Positions 36,182-44,407 of a stretch of 64,000 nucleotides of DNA are shown piece after piece. Source of the DNA: DATEBA01 sp035288045 (GTDB taxonomy: Bacteria; Actinomycetota; UBA4738; HRBIN12); the NCBI GenBank assembly GCA_035288045.1, contig DATEBA010000012.1, positions 17,650-81,649 of the forward strand. The letters are read 5' to 3'. The number at the start of each line of letters is the position of its first letter. Within the stretch, counting starts at the first letter, position 1. Under the pieces are notes generated by a model. It saw only the letters and a list, made by a program, of their open reading frames with translations, had not been told where the DNA came from and did not search any database. The position numbers and the translations under genes are program-made.

Positions 36182-37170
36182 GGGCTCCCGATGCTCCAGA
36201 GGGCGGGGTCGCCCCAGGCCCCGGTTATCACGCGGTCCGGGTTCTCGCCCTTGTCCTCCGCGAAGCGGAGCGCGAGGAGCTGGAGGCGCGCGGTCAGGGG
36301 GATCTGCGCTAGGAGCGGGGGAAGATCGGCGGGCTCCACGACCGTGGTGACGCCGATGCCCTCGGCTTCGGCCGCGCGCGCGACGGCTGAGACGAACCCA
36401 TCGGGGTCCGGTGGGGAGAGTGCGACCATGTGATCCTCGGCCGTGAGAGGCACGGCAGACCCGTGCAACAGGTACTCGGCGTCGTAGCCCTCGCAGAGCG
36501 TCCGCGAGGCCTCGCGCAACTTGAGCGCACCTTCCCGAGCGGTCACCGACGCCGGGCCCGCGCCGTAGAGGAGGAGTAGGCGGCGGGGTCGAGGGACCCG
36601 CTGGATGCCCGGGTCGGCGATCGCCGCGCGGACCGCCCCGGGCACCTTGGCGAGCGTGTCCGCCGCCGCCGTGTCGGAGCCCAGCGCCGCAGCGATACGG
36701 GCGAGGATGATCAACGCGCCGGAGTAGCTCACCGTGTAGGTTTCGGACTCCTCCTTGGGAACGGTCTCGATGGAGTCGGGCAGCTCGCCGTTCTGGCGGG
36801 TGATCGCCACCACCCTTATCCCGGCGTTCACGGCTTGACGGAACCCCGCCGCCACGTACGCGGTCTCGGCGCCGGCGTTGTGGCTGATCAGTATCACTCC
36901 GTCCTGCGGGGTGACGAACGGAGGCCAGGTGACGAAATGCATGGAGGGGACGGCGACCGCGCCGCGTCCGGCCTCCTGAAGCATGGCGGCGCCGAGCTCC
37001 GCTGCGTGTTGGCTCGTGCCGGTTCCGACGAGCCACAGCCGGCGGCATCGATGCAGCCGCTCGGCGGCCTCGTGGAGGCGGGGTTCGTCGTGGGTCAGGA
37101 GCCGTTCGAGCTGTTCGGGTTGGGAGTTGATCGCCCGCTCAAGGGCGGTCGTCGCCCGCTGTTCCTGCAA
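36178..37170 (-). CDS. Tandem SIS-domain phosphosugar-binding protein
   Basis: A 330-residue protein with two SIS (sugar isomerase) domains: WLVGTGTSQHAAELGA and LLYGAGPASVTAREGALKLREA. It resembles the isomerase half of glucosamine-6-phosphate synthase but has no glutaminase domain, so it is not GlmS. AgaS- or FrlB-like aldose/ketose-amine isomerases are possible. TTG 37170 follows GGAGGT at five bases; the open frame upstream encodes antisense of lexA. It lies 35 bases after lexA and is probably read from the same transcript, which would make it SOS-responsive. Confidence 0.8.
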   Translation of the reverse strand: MQEQRATTALERAINSQPEQLERLLTHDEPRLHEAAERLHRCRRLWLVGTGTSQHAAELGAAMLQEAGRGAVAVPSMHFVTWPPFVTPQDGVILISHNAGAETAYVAAGFRQAVNAGIRVVAITRQNGELPDSIETVPKEESETYTVSYSGALIILARIAAALGSDTAAADTLAKVPGAVRAAIADPGIQRVPRPRRLLLLYGAGPASVTAREGALKLREASRTLCEGYDAEYLLHGSAVPLTAEDHMVALSPPDPDGFVSAVARAAEAEGIGVTTVVEPADLPPLLAQIPLTARLQLLALRFAEDKGENPDRVITGAWGDPALWSIGSP

Positions 37171-37205
37171 GCCCCACCTCCCGGCGGATCCGGTTGCGAC
37201 GGAGC

Positions 37206-37811
37206 TTAGAGCTTCCTCAGGACCGCCACCACCTTGCCGACGATCCGCCCGTCGGGCATCTCGAGCGGCTCGAGCGACGGGTTCTCGGGGAGGAGAAGGA
37301 CGCGCCCGTCCTCCCGGTGGAAACGCTTGACGGTGGCCTCGTCCTCCGCCGGCCCGGGGAGGAGCGCGGCGACGATATCGCCTTCGCCTGCCGTGTCCTG
37401 GCGGCGCACCAGCACGAGGTCTCCGTCGAGGATCCCGGCGCCGACCATGGAATCGCCGACGACCCGGAGCGCGAAGTGGTCGGCGCCTTCTGCGAAGTCG
37501 GCCGGCACCGTCAGGTACTCCTCGATGTTCTCCTCGGCGAGGACAGGGGCGCCGGCGGCGATCCGGCCCACGAGCGGAACGACCGCGCCCTTGGCTCGGC
37601 GCCCGGCCAGCTCGATCGCGCGCGGCTTGGTGGGATCGCGGCGGAGGAGCCCCCTGCGCTCGAGGTTCGCGAGTTGGCTGTGAACGCTCGACGACGAGGT
37701 CAACCCGACGGCGTGACCGATCTCCCGGACCGTCGGTGGATAACCCCGGTGCCGCACCGTCTTGGAGATGAACTCGAGGATGCGACGCTGCCTGGCTGTG
37801 AGATCGTCCAT
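37206..37811 (-). CDS. lexA: SOS repressor LexA
   Basis: A 201-residue repressor. The N-terminal winged helix includes TVREIGHAVGLTSSSSVHSQLANLERRG. The self-cleavage site Ala86-Gly87 and the Ser121/Lys162 dyad (GDSMVG, ATVKRF) are intact. ATG 37811 was chosen because it has an AGGAGGGG site nearby and starts at the DNA-binding domain. Two LexA boxes in the divergent region indicate autoregulation. Confidence 0.97.
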   Translation of the reverse strand: MDDLTARQRRILEFISKTVRHRGYPPTVREIGHAVGLTSSSSVHSQLANLERRGLLRRDPTKPRAIELAGRRAKGAVVPLVGRIAAGAPVLAEENIEEYLTVPADFAEGADHFALRVVGDSMVGAGILDGDLVLVRRQDTAGEGDIVAALLPGPAEDEATVKRFHREDGRVLLLPENPSLEPLEMPDGRIVGKVVAVLRKL

Positions 37812-37856
37812 GTGACCCCTCCTGGTGCCGGACCCTAGCACGGGCAGCGCCTGGAA

Positions 37857-37872
37857 TCAAACATACGTTCGG
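37857..37872 (-). promoter_or_regulatory. LexA (SOS) box, lexA-proximal
   Basis: TCAAACATACGTTCGG carries the AAC-ATAC-GTT core of the recA box with mismatched outer bases. It lies 46 bases upstream of the lexA start and should mediate lexA autoregulation. Confidence 0.8.
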
Positions 37873-37874
37873 TC

Positions 37875-37903
37875 TTGACATCGAACACCCGTTCGCTCAC
37901 GAT
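37875..37903 (+). promoter_or_regulatory. LexA box inside the promoter of the LysM gene
   Basis: TTGACA (37875-37880) and CACGAT (37898-37903) are 17 bases apart, and the spacer holds a second LexA box, TCGAACACCCGTTCGC (37881-37896). Transcription would start near 37910, the GTG start itself, giving a leaderless SOS-controlled mRNA for the LysM protein. Confidence 0.8.
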
Positions 37904-37909
37904 TGCAGC

Positions 37910-38191
37910 GTGGCTCGAACACGTGTGCGGTGGCGGCGCCTCTGCTCGGCTGTTCTGGGGATTGGGCTGCTGCTCTGGCTGGCGGGAGCCGTGACTGCCG
38001 ATGACCGTTCCCAGGACCCGGACACGGTGTACACGGTTCGGGGCGGCGACACGGTGTGGGAGATCGCCTCGCGGGAGGTTGGCTCCGCAGGGGACCCTCG
38101 CCCCGTGGTCGATGCCATCGTCGGCTCGAACGCGATCGATCCGGGCGCCCTTGCTCCGGGGAGCGAGCTGTGGATCTCAGCCGGCGGTTGA
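37910..38191 (+). CDS. SOS-controlled LysM membrane protein (candidate cell-division inhibitor)
   Basis: A 93-residue protein with a basic N-terminus, one membrane helix (about 10-30) and an outer LysM domain (YTVRGGDTVWEIASREVG, then ALAPGSELWIS) that would bind peptidoglycan. It is divergent from lexA and lies before nrdR, the same place as Rv2719c/ChiZ in mycobacteria; yneA of Bacillus and divS of Corynebacterium are in the same lexA-divergent position. The promoter holds a LexA box. By position, architecture and regulation it is inferred to be the SOS-induced division inhibitor. No ChiZ-like hydrolase domain is visible. Confidence 0.8.
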   Translation: MARTRVRWRRLCSAVLGIGLLLWLAGAVTADDRSQDPDTVYTVRGGDTVWEIASREVGSAGDPRPVVDAIVGSNAIDPGALAPGSELWISAGG

Positions 38192-38251
38192 CGGCCCAGA
38201 TGTTGCCCGGTACCGTCCAGCCGAACCCCATATCTTGTGGCGAGGTGCGCA

Positions 38252-38728
38252 GTGCGGTGCCCTTGGTGTCATCACGAAGAGGATCGAGTTGTCGATTCCC
38301 GGCCTGCGGAGAACGGGTCGGCCATCCGCCGGAGGCGAGAGTGCGTCTCCTGCGCTCGCCGGTACACAACCTTCGAGCGGATCGAGCAGGTGCTCCTCAC
38401 GATCGTGAAGCGCGACGACTCCCGCGAGCCATACGAGCGGGAGAAGGTGCTGGCCGGCGTCCGCAAGGCTCTCAAGAACCGGCCGGTGAGCGAGGAGGAC
38501 GTGGTGTCGCTCGCCGAGAGGGTTGAGGGGCGGCTCCGGCGGAAGGGCCCCGAGGTGGCGTCGCAGGACGTGGGGCTGGAGGTGCTGGCTCAGCTAGGGA
38601 AGCTGGACCAGGTCGCGTACATGCGGTTCGCTAGCGTCTACAAGGACTTCCAGGAGATAACCGACTTCGAGCGAGAGCTCGGGCTCCTGCTGCAGAAGCG
38701 GGAGCCGGCCAAGCGCCGGAGCCGCTGA
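38252..38728 (+). CDS. nrdR: Transcriptional repressor NrdR
   Basis: A 158-residue zinc-ribbon/ATP-cone repressor of ribonucleotide reductase genes. The four zinc cysteines are in CPWC and CVSC, followed by RRYTTFERIE; the ATP-cone begins IVKRDDSREPYEREKVLAGVRKAL. GTG 38252 is preferred over GTG 38237 because it places the zinc ribbon at the N-terminus and has GAGGT five bases upstream. The nrdJ gene with candidate NrdR boxes follows directly. Confidence 0.95.
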   Translation: MRCPWCHHEEDRVVDSRPAENGSAIRRRRECVSCARRYTTFERIEQVLLTIVKRDDSREPYEREKVLAGVRKALKNRPVSEEDVVSLAERVEGRLRRKGPEVASQDVGLEVLAQLGKLDQVAYMRFASVYKDFQEITDFERELGLLLQKREPAKRRSR

Positions 38729-38754
38729 CCGGCCTCGGTCCACGGGCCGGTGAG

Positions 38755-38802
38755 ATACTAGATGTTGTGGTCGACAAAGATTCTCGCCACATCATCTTGA
38801 CG
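38755..38802 (+). promoter_or_regulatory. Tandem NrdR boxes overlapping the nrdJ promoter
   Basis: ATACTAGATGTTGTGG (38755-38770) matches the NrdR consensus ACACTATATSTTGTGT closely in its core; CCACATCATCTTGACG (38787-38802) matches more weakly. The boxes are 32 bases apart, about three helical turns, as expected for tandem NrdR sites. TTGACG (38797-38802) and CAGAAT (38820-38825) are 17 bases apart and form a promoter that the second box overlaps. Confidence 0.65.
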
Positions 38803-38890
38803 AACGGCCCCGGTGGAGGCAGAATCACGGGCGCGTGATTACAGGCCTGTAAGAGCCTTCCCCAAGGGCGCGATACAAGGGGGACCGAGA

Positions 38891-41599
38891 ATGAACCAGG
38901 GGGACGTCCAGGTCATCCGCGAGGGTCTGACCTTCAAGCGGTACTTCACGAACGAGGGCGTCCATCCCTTCGACGAGGTCGAATGGGAAAGGCGGGACGC
39001 GGTCATCCCGAACTACAAGGAGGGCGGGAACGCCTTCGAGCAGCCCGACGTGGAGTTCCCGGCCAGCTGGTCGCAGAACGCCACCAACATAGTCGCGCAG
39101 AAGTACTTCAGGGGCACCCTCGGAACACCGGAGCGCGAGTCGAGCGTCCGCCAGCTGATCTCACGGGTGGTCGACACGATCCGCGGATGGGGCGTGAAGG
39201 ACGCCTACTTCGAGACCGAGCACGACGCGCAGGTCTTCGGCGACGAGCTCACGCATCTGCTCGTCACCCAGAAGGCGTCGTTCAACTCCCCTGTGTGGTT
39301 CAACCTCGGGGTCCCCAACGTGCCGGTGCAGGCTTCCGCGTGCTTCATCCTGGCCGTCGACGACACGATGAGCTCGATCCTGAACTGGTACGTCGAGGAG
39401 GGAACGATCTTCAAGGGCGGCTCCGGGTCGGGGATCAACCTTTCGGGGCTCCGCTCGAGCAAGGAGCCCCTGGGTGGTGGCGGAACCGCTTCGGGTCCCG
39501 TGTCTTTCATGCGCGGCGCCGACGCGAGCGCCGGGACGATCAAGTCGGGGGGAAAGACCCGCCGCGCCGCGAAGATGGTCGTGCTGAACGCCGATCATCC
39601 GGACGTTCGCGACTTCATATGGTGCAAGGCCGTCGAGGAGCGAAAGGCGAGGGCCCTGCAGGCCGCCGGGTTCGACATGGATCTCGACGGGAAGGACTCA
39701 CATTCGGTCCAGTACCAGAACGCGAACAACTCCGTCCGCGTGACCGACGAGTTCATGCAGGCCTACCTCGAGGACCGCGACTGGAAGTTGAAGGCCGTCA
39801 CGACGGGCGAGACGATCGAGCCGATCCGCGCGCGAGACCTCATGCGGGACATCACGCTCGCGGCGTGGGAATGCGCCGATCCGGGGATGCAGTACGACAC
39901 CACAACAAACGAATGGCACACGTGCCCGGCGTCGGGTCGCATCAACGCCAGTAACCCCTGTTCGGAGTACGTTCACCTGGACAACTCAGCATGCAACCTG
40001 GCCTCGCTCAACCTGCTCAAGTTCCTGGACGAGGAGAGCGCCTTCGACGTCGCGAGCTTCAGGCACGCCGTCGAGGTCGTGTTCACGGCCCAGGAGATCA
40101 TCGTCGGCAACTCGGATTACCCCACTGACAAGATCGCGCGGAACGCCAAGGCTTTCCGGCAGCTCGGTCTGGGCTACGCGAACCTGGGTGCGCTTCTCAT
40201 GGCTCGAGGACTGCCGTACGACTCCGACGGCGGGCGTGCCTGGGCGGGTGCGATCACGTCGCTCATGACCGGCCAGGCGTACCGCGCGAGCGCGCGCATA
40301 GCCGAGGTCACGGGGCCCTTCGCCGGGTTCCCGCCGAACCGCGACGCGATGCTTCGCGTCATGCGCAAGCACCGAGCGGCGGCCGACGACATCGACCCCG
40401 ACCACGTGCCCGAAGGCCTCCTCTCCGCGGCGAGGAGCGCCTGGGACGAGGCGATCTCGCTCGGCGAGCTGCACGGCTACCGCAACGCGCAGGTGAGCGT
40501 GCTCGCTCCCACCGGCACGATCGGCCTGATGATGGACTGCGACACCACCGGCATCGAGCCGGACCTGGCCCTGGTCAAGAACAAGAAGCTCGTCGGCGGC
40601 GGCACGATGCGAATCGTGAACCAGACGGTGGCGCGCGCACTCCGGCGCCTCGGGTACTCCGAAGAGCAGGCAGATGACATCGTCGCCTACATCGCGGAGC
40701 ACAACTCGGTCGTGGGGGCGCCCCACCTGCGCGAGGAGCACTATCCCGTGTTCGACACCTCGATGGGCGAGCGGGCCATCCACTACATGGGACACGTCCG
40801 AATGATGGCGGCCGTCCAGCCGAGCATCAGCGGGGCAATCAGCAAGACCGTGAACATGCCCGAGCAGGCGACGGTCGAGGAGGTGGAGCAGCTGTTCGTG
40901 GAGTCGTGGCGGCTGGGACTGAAGGCCGTCGCCATCTACCGCGACAACTGCAAGGTCGCTCAACCGCTCTCCGCCGACAAGAAGGCCAGGGCCGAGGAGC
41001 CGGCTCCGGTCGCCCAACCGGTTCGCAGGCGCCTGCCTCAGTCCCGGCCTTCGCGGACGATCTCGTTCGCGGTCGGGGAGGCTGAGGGTTACATCACGGC
41101 GGGCGAGTACCCCGACGACGGGATCGGGGAGATCTTCCTCAAGGTCTCCAAGCAGGGGTCCACGCTTTCCGGCGTGATGGACGCGTTCGCGATCGCGGTG
41201 TCCCTCGGGCTCCAGTACGGGGTGCCCCTGGAGGCGTTCGCGTCGAAGTTCATCAACATGAAGTTCGAGCCGTCGGGGATCACGAACGACCCCGATGTAC
41301 GACTAGCGAGCTCGCTGGTGGACTACGTGTTCCGGCGGCTGGCGATTGACTACCTGGCGCCGGAGAAGAGGGAGTCGCTCGGGGTCCGAAGCATCGAGGA
41401 GCGCAAGGCGCTGATCGCGAACGGCAACGGTGGGGAGGTCGCTGCAGCGGTCGCAGAACCGGAGACGGCCGAAGCGCCCGAGAAGCAGAGCGCGCAGGCA
41501 GCCGATGCCCCGCTCTGCTACTCGTGTGGCTCCAAGATGCAGCCGGCGGGCTCGTGCTACGTCTGCCCGTCCTGCGGCTCGACGAGCGGCTGTTCGTGA
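38891..41599 (+). CDS. nrdJ: Adenosylcobalamin-dependent ribonucleotide reductase (class II)
   Basis: A 902-residue enzyme that reduces ribonucleotides to deoxyribonucleotides using a radical made from adenosylcobalamin. The radical-site motif NPCSE lies at about 355-359, with further active-site segments FNSPVWFNLG and ASACFILAVDD. The C-terminus carries paired cysteines (CYSCGSKM, CYVCPSCG) that relay electrons or bind zinc. ATG 38891 follows a GGGGGA site; the ORF continues upstream without family similarity. PduO in this window can make its cofactor. NrdR boxes precede it. A clear hairpin follows the stop. Confidence 0.97.
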   Translation: MNQGDVQVIREGLTFKRYFTNEGVHPFDEVEWERRDAVIPNYKEGGNAFEQPDVEFPASWSQNATNIVAQKYFRGTLGTPERESSVRQLISRVVDTIRGWGVKDAYFETEHDAQVFGDELTHLLVTQKASFNSPVWFNLGVPNVPVQASACFILAVDDTMSSILNWYVEEGTIFKGGSGSGINLSGLRSSKEPLGGGGTASGPVSFMRGADASAGTIKSGGKTRRAAKMVVLNADHPDVRDFIWCKAVEERKARALQAAGFDMDLDGKDSHSVQYQNANNSVRVTDEFMQAYLEDRDWKLKAVTTGETIEPIRARDLMRDITLAAWECADPGMQYDTTTNEWHTCPASGRINASNPCSEYVHLDNSACNLASLNLLKFLDEESAFDVASFRHAVEVVFTAQEIIVGNSDYPTDKIARNAKAFRQLGLGYANLGALLMARGLPYDSDGGRAWAGAITSLMTGQAYRASARIAEVTGPFAGFPPNRDAMLRVMRKHRAAADDIDPDHVPEGLLSAARSAWDEAISLGELHGYRNAQVSVLAPTGTIGLMMDCDTTGIEPDLALVKNKKLVGGGTMRIVNQTVARALRRLGYSEEQADDIVAYIAEHNSVVGAPHLREEHYPVFDTSMGERAIHYMGHVRMMAAVQPSISGAISKTVNMPEQATVEEVEQLFVESWRLGLKAVAIYRDNCKVAQPLSADKKARAEEPAPVAQPVRRRLPQSRPSRTISFAVGEAEGYITAGEYPDDGIGEIFLKVSKQGSTLSGVMDAFAIAVSLGLQYGVPLEAFASKFINMKFEPSGITNDPDVRLASSLVDYVFRRLAIDYLAPEKRESLGVRSIEERKALIANGNGGEVAAAVAEPETAEAPEKQSAQAADAPLCYSCGSKMQPAGSCYVCPSCGSTSGCS

Positions 41600-41609
41600 T
41601 CCCTGATCT

Positions 41610-41638
41610 AGGAGGGCGGGGCTCGAACCCGCCCTCCT
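41610..41638 (+). terminator. Terminator hairpin after nrdJ
   Basis: An 11-bp perfect GC-rich stem (AGGAGGGCGGG pairing with CCCGCCCTCCT) closes a 7-nt loop, 11 bases after the nrdJ stop. No T-run follows, common in high-GC genomes. It lies only 13 bases before the next start codon, so it could also weaken read-through into the VOC gene. Confidence 0.7.
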
Positions 41639-41651
41639 CGGAAGGCCCGCC

Positions 41652-41993
41652 GTGGCGCTTGACTACTGGCTGATCGAGCGCGAGAGCGCGACGGTGGGCA
41701 TCCCCGTGGGAGGAGAGGAGCGGGCGACGCGGTTCTACGGGGAGGTTCTCGGGATGGAGCCGCTCCCAGGAGAGGGATTCCGCTCACAGGGGCTACAGCT
41801 GCGACTCGATATCGAGGTACCGTTCCGCCCCGTGGAGCAGCTCGCCGCGATGGTGGTATCCGACTTAGAGGCGTTGCTGGCTCGGCTCGCCGAGCACGGC
41901 GTCAGGGCCGATGGGGAGCAGCTCGAGTTCTTCCAGCGCGTGGTGGTTCACGACCCGTTCGGCAACGGGCTCGAGCTGATCGCTGAGCGGTGA
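41652..41993 (+). CDS. VOC-family (glyoxalase-like) protein
   Basis: A 113-residue protein of the vicinal-oxygen-chelate fold, recognisable by EERATRFYGEVLGM at the start and the closing VHDPFGNGLELI. These proteins bind a metal between paired beta-alpha modules and act as lyases, dioxygenases or resistance proteins; with only one module it should dimerise. Metal ligands are unclear. GTG 41652 is used; the stop overlaps the dut start. Function unknown. Confidence 0.75.
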   Translation: MALDYWLIERESATVGIPVGGEERATRFYGEVLGMEPLPGEGFRSQGLQLRLDIEVPFRPVEQLAAMVVSDLEALLARLAEHGVRADGEQLEFFQRVVVHDPFGNGLELIAER

Positions 41994-42424
41994 CCGAGCT
42001 CCCGTTCCGGCGGATCGATCCCGGTGTCCCGCTTCCGTCGCGGGCGCATCCTGGGGACGCCGGGCTCGACCTGCACTCGGCCGTCGACCTCGAGCTCGGT
42101 CCTGGGGACCGCACGCTTGTGCCGACGGGACTCGCGGTCGCGATCCCGGAGGGGTTCGCGGGGCTCGTGCTTCCCCGCTCGGGGCTGGCCTCGAGACAGG
42201 GGATCACGATGGCCAACTCGCCGGGTCTGATCGATGCCGGCTACCGGGGCGAGGTGATCTGTGCGGTCGTTAACCTGGATCGCGAGCAACCCGTGCGGAT
42301 CCGGCGCGGGGACCGCATCGCGCAGCTCGTGATCGTGCCGGCGCCGACGCTCGAGCCGGTGACCGTAGATGAGCTGCCCGCCTCGTCCCGTGGGGAGGAT
42401 GGGTTCGGCTCGACGGGTCCCTAG
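41990..42424 (+). CDS. dut: dUTP diphosphatase
   Basis: A 144-residue trimeric dUTPase that hydrolyses dUTP to dUMP, protecting DNA from uracil and feeding thymidylate synthesis. The family motifs appear in order: HPGDAGLDLHSA, PRSGLASRQG, NSPGLIDAGYRGEV, RGDRIAQLV and the C-terminal arm RGEDGFGSTG. GTG 41990 overlaps the previous stop. It is the last housekeeping gene before the tRNA cluster and accessory region. Confidence 0.96.
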   Translation: MTELPFRRIDPGVPLPSRAHPGDAGLDLHSAVDLELGPGDRTLVPTGLAVAIPEGFAGLVLPRSGLASRQGITMANSPGLIDAGYRGEVICAVVNLDREQPVRIRRGDRIAQLVIVPAPTLEPVTVDELPASSRGEDGFGSTGP

Positions 42425-42430
42425 CCTCGG

Positions 42431-42459
42431 TTGAAGGAGCTTCGGGGACAACCTAGACT
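42431..42459 (+). promoter_or_regulatory. Promoter of the tRNA-Gly/Cys/Val cluster
   Basis: TTGAAG (42431-42436) and TAGACT (42454-42459) are exactly 17 bases apart and end 25 bases before the tRNA-Gly gene. The three tRNAs are spaced 48 and 22 bases apart and could be one transcript. Confidence 0.7.
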
Positions 42460-42484
42460 CGATGAGGCGCCTTCCGGCGCGCAG

Positions 42485-42557
42485 GCGGACGTGGCTCAGC
42501 TGGTAGAGCACCACCTTGCCAAGGTGGGGGTCGCGGGTTCGAATCCCGTCGTCCGCT
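42485..42557 (+). tRNA. tRNA-Gly (GCC)
   Basis: A 73-nt cloverleaf. The acceptor stem GCGGACG pairs with CGTCCGC; the anticodon stem CCACC/GGTGG encloses loop TTGCCAA (anticodon GCC); the T-arm has GGTTCGAATCC. CCA is not encoded. Confidence 0.96.
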
Positions 42558-42605
42558 CGGATCCGGCCCGTGGAAGGGATGCAAACCCGGGCCGCGTGTT
42601 CGCTC

Positions 42606-42676
42606 GGCGGGGTGGCCGAGTGGTTAGGCAGGGGTCTGCAAAACCCCGTACACCGGTTCAATTCCGGTCCCCGCCT
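42606..42676 (+). tRNA. tRNA-Cys (GCA)
   Basis: A 71-nt cloverleaf. The acceptor GGCGGGG pairs with CCCCGCC; the anticodon stem GGGGT/ACCCC encloses a loop with GCA; the T-arm carries GGTTCAATTCC. CCA is not encoded. Confidence 0.95.
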
Positions 42677-42698
42677 CTCGTGTAGCATTGCCCCACCC

Positions 42699-42770
42699 GG
42701 GCGGTTAGCTCAGGGGGAGAGCGCTTCCTTGACGCGGAAGAGGCCAGAGGTTCAAATCCTCTACCGCCCA
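42699..42770 (+). tRNA. tRNA-Val (GAC), integration target
   Basis: A 72-nt cloverleaf. The acceptor GGGCGGT pairs with ACCGCCC; the anticodon stem CTTCC/GGAAG encloses TTGACGC (anticodon GAC); the T-arm is AGAGG/CCTCT. CCA is not encoded. Its 3' part from the anticodon loop onward (42729-42771) recurs at 44524 and 46260, marking it as an attachment site used at least twice. Confidence 0.96.
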
Positions 42771-43071
42771 CGATCTGAAACCCCTGGTAGAGGCTAGGTT
42801 GCCGAGGTCATCAAGAGACGTCCTCCTGGATCAAGAGGACGCACTAGCGGAGGCGGGGTTCAGGTACGTGGGTCTCCAGCCAGTTCTTGGCGTAAGGGTG
42901 GTCTCTCTTGTGAAGCCTCTCCGCGTGGAAGAAGATCCGGATGCCTTCTGGTCACGACGTCCTCAAGCTTGCGACTACTGCGCCCCTGCGGTACGTGAAG
43001 GCGTAGAGCAGCGGCACATGCAACTCAATCGAGCAGGATGCCCTCGGCAATCCAAGGGTAGGATCCTCGGC
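42771..43071 (+). other. Gene-free start of first inserted segment
   Basis: No intact gene is supported. An open frame runs through on the + strand into the following gene, but without a ribosome site or protein-like bias. On the - strand, ending at a stop at 42844-42846, a stretch of about 35 codons (EGIRIFFHAERLHKRD and YAKNWLETHVPEPRL) reads like real protein, preceded by stops; it may be a gene relic. Confidence 0.3.
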
Positions 43072-44109
43072 ATGCGGATCCGAAGAGCGCTAGCTGTGAG
43101 CTCCACAGCATCGATCCTCTTGTTGATGCTTGCTCCTGTTTCCAGCGTGAGTGGAACGGTTGCTCAGTGTTTCGGGGAACCGGCGACAATCGTCGGCACC
43201 CCTGAAGCTGACCGCATCCGAGGGACCGATCACGCAGACGTGATCGTCGGTCTTGGGGGTCGGGACGTGATCGTCGGGCGGAAGGGGCTTGACCTCATCT
43301 GTGGGAACGATGGACCGGACCGATTGGATGCCGGGCGGGCCGGCGACAAGCTCTCGGGAGGCCTCGGCAGCGACGACATCTACGACGGGCGAGGCGACGA
43401 CATTTCACTCGCGGGCCCAGGGCGGGATCAGCTGACGAGCATCGTGCAGGCGAGCCCCTGCGACGTGTTTTGCCGCACCTACGACCGATGGAACGACCGG
43501 GTGGCCGGTGGCCCGGGGACGGACCGCCTCTTCATAGATGGGGGCTACGCCAACCTCTCGACGGGTGTCTATGTCACAGATGCCTCCAACGATCGCATCG
43601 CGGGCATTGAAGACGTCAGTGGTGGGTTTCTGAACGAGACGATCATCGGAAACGCTCGTGACAACATGCTGGACGCATACCTTGGCGAGGAAGACATCGT
43701 TCGGGGACGAGCGGGTGATGACATCATCGGCATCTCGGGCAGCGATTTCGAGCAGTCCGAGAACGGCCGCATGTACGGTGGCCCGGGAGACGACTGGCTC
43801 GACTTTGAGCATGACGCTCAGGTTGATCTACGTGAAGGAACCGCGAGTTCCTCCGGGGGAGAACTTGTGCTTGCGGGTTTTGAGAACGTGCGAGCCAGCG
43901 CCAACTCCCTCCTCGCTGGCGACTCGGGACCGAACACGCTCATTGGCGAGTTCGGTGTGGACACGCTGATCGGGCGAGCTGGGCGAGATGTCTTGATCAG
44001 TCACCTCCGGGATGACTCTCTTGATGGTGGAAGAGGAACCGATCGCCTTAATGGAGGCAAAGGGACGGATTCGTGTCACCACGGCGAAGTGGTCTCAAAT
44101 TGTGAGTGA
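43072..44109 (+). CDS. Secreted calcium-binding-like (RTX) repeat protein, element cargo
   Basis: A 345-residue exported protein with a signal peptide (about 1-33), then CFGEPATIVGTPEADRIRGTD and several GG-x-G-x-D nonapeptide blocks (GLGGRDVIVG, GGLGSDDIYDGRGDD, GGRGTDRLNGGKGTD), ending CHHGEVVSNCE. Lead-in and two-cysteine ending are the same as in the protein at 11360 and partly that at 56341. Base composition is less GC-rich than in the housekeeping genes. ATG 43072 was chosen for the signal peptide. It is the only good gene in the first segment behind tRNA-Val(GAC). Confidence 0.8.
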   Translation: MRIRRALAVSSTASILLLMLAPVSSVSGTVAQCFGEPATIVGTPEADRIRGTDHADVIVGLGGRDVIVGRKGLDLICGNDGPDRLDAGRAGDKLSGGLGSDDIYDGRGDDISLAGPGRDQLTSIVQASPCDVFCRTYDRWNDRVAGGPGTDRLFIDGGYANLSTGVYVTDASNDRIAGIEDVSGGFLNETIIGNARDNMLDAYLGEEDIVRGRAGDDIIGISGSDFEQSENGRMYGGPGDDWLDFEHDAQVDLREGTASSSGGELVLAGFENVRASANSLLAGDSGPNTLIGEFGVDTLIGRAGRDVLISHLRDDSLDGGRGTDRLNGGKGTDSCHHGEVVSNCE

Positions 44110-44407
44110 GAGGCCAGGAGGCAGGCCGGGCTAGCAGCTCTGGAGGCAGCTCGACACCCTGAAGGACGAGATGGAGGAGGGCGACCAGTTCGGGTCGTCC
44201 CTCGCCTAGCGCCTCGGGAGCAGGAGGGGCCGCCAGGCTCCGTTCGCGCCTGGACTTCGTCGCGAGGTCACGGGATCCGGGGAGGGTGCACCGAGCTGGT
44301 TTCGCCGTCCGAGCGCTGGGCGCTTTCCGGCCCCGATTCTTCCCTCCGGTAAGGGGCGGGCAGACGGCCGGTGCCGTACGCCTCGGACACCTGGGAACAG
44401 ACAGAGC
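44110..44407 (+). other. Non-coding stretch between cargo gene and att region
   Basis: No supported gene. A weak set of GC-rich inverted segments lies near 44110-44220. The region leads into the arm-type repeats of the att copy. Confidence 0.4.

Noticed and set aside
36178..37170. Glucosamine-6-phosphate synthase GlmS
   Set aside because: Only the two SIS domains are present; the open frame upstream that could hide a glutaminase domain is antisense of lexA and has no N-terminal Cys motif.
38729..38890. Cobalamin riboswitch before nrdJ
   Set aside because: The gap is about 160 bases and filled with promoter and NrdR-like boxes; no B12-box-like core was seen.
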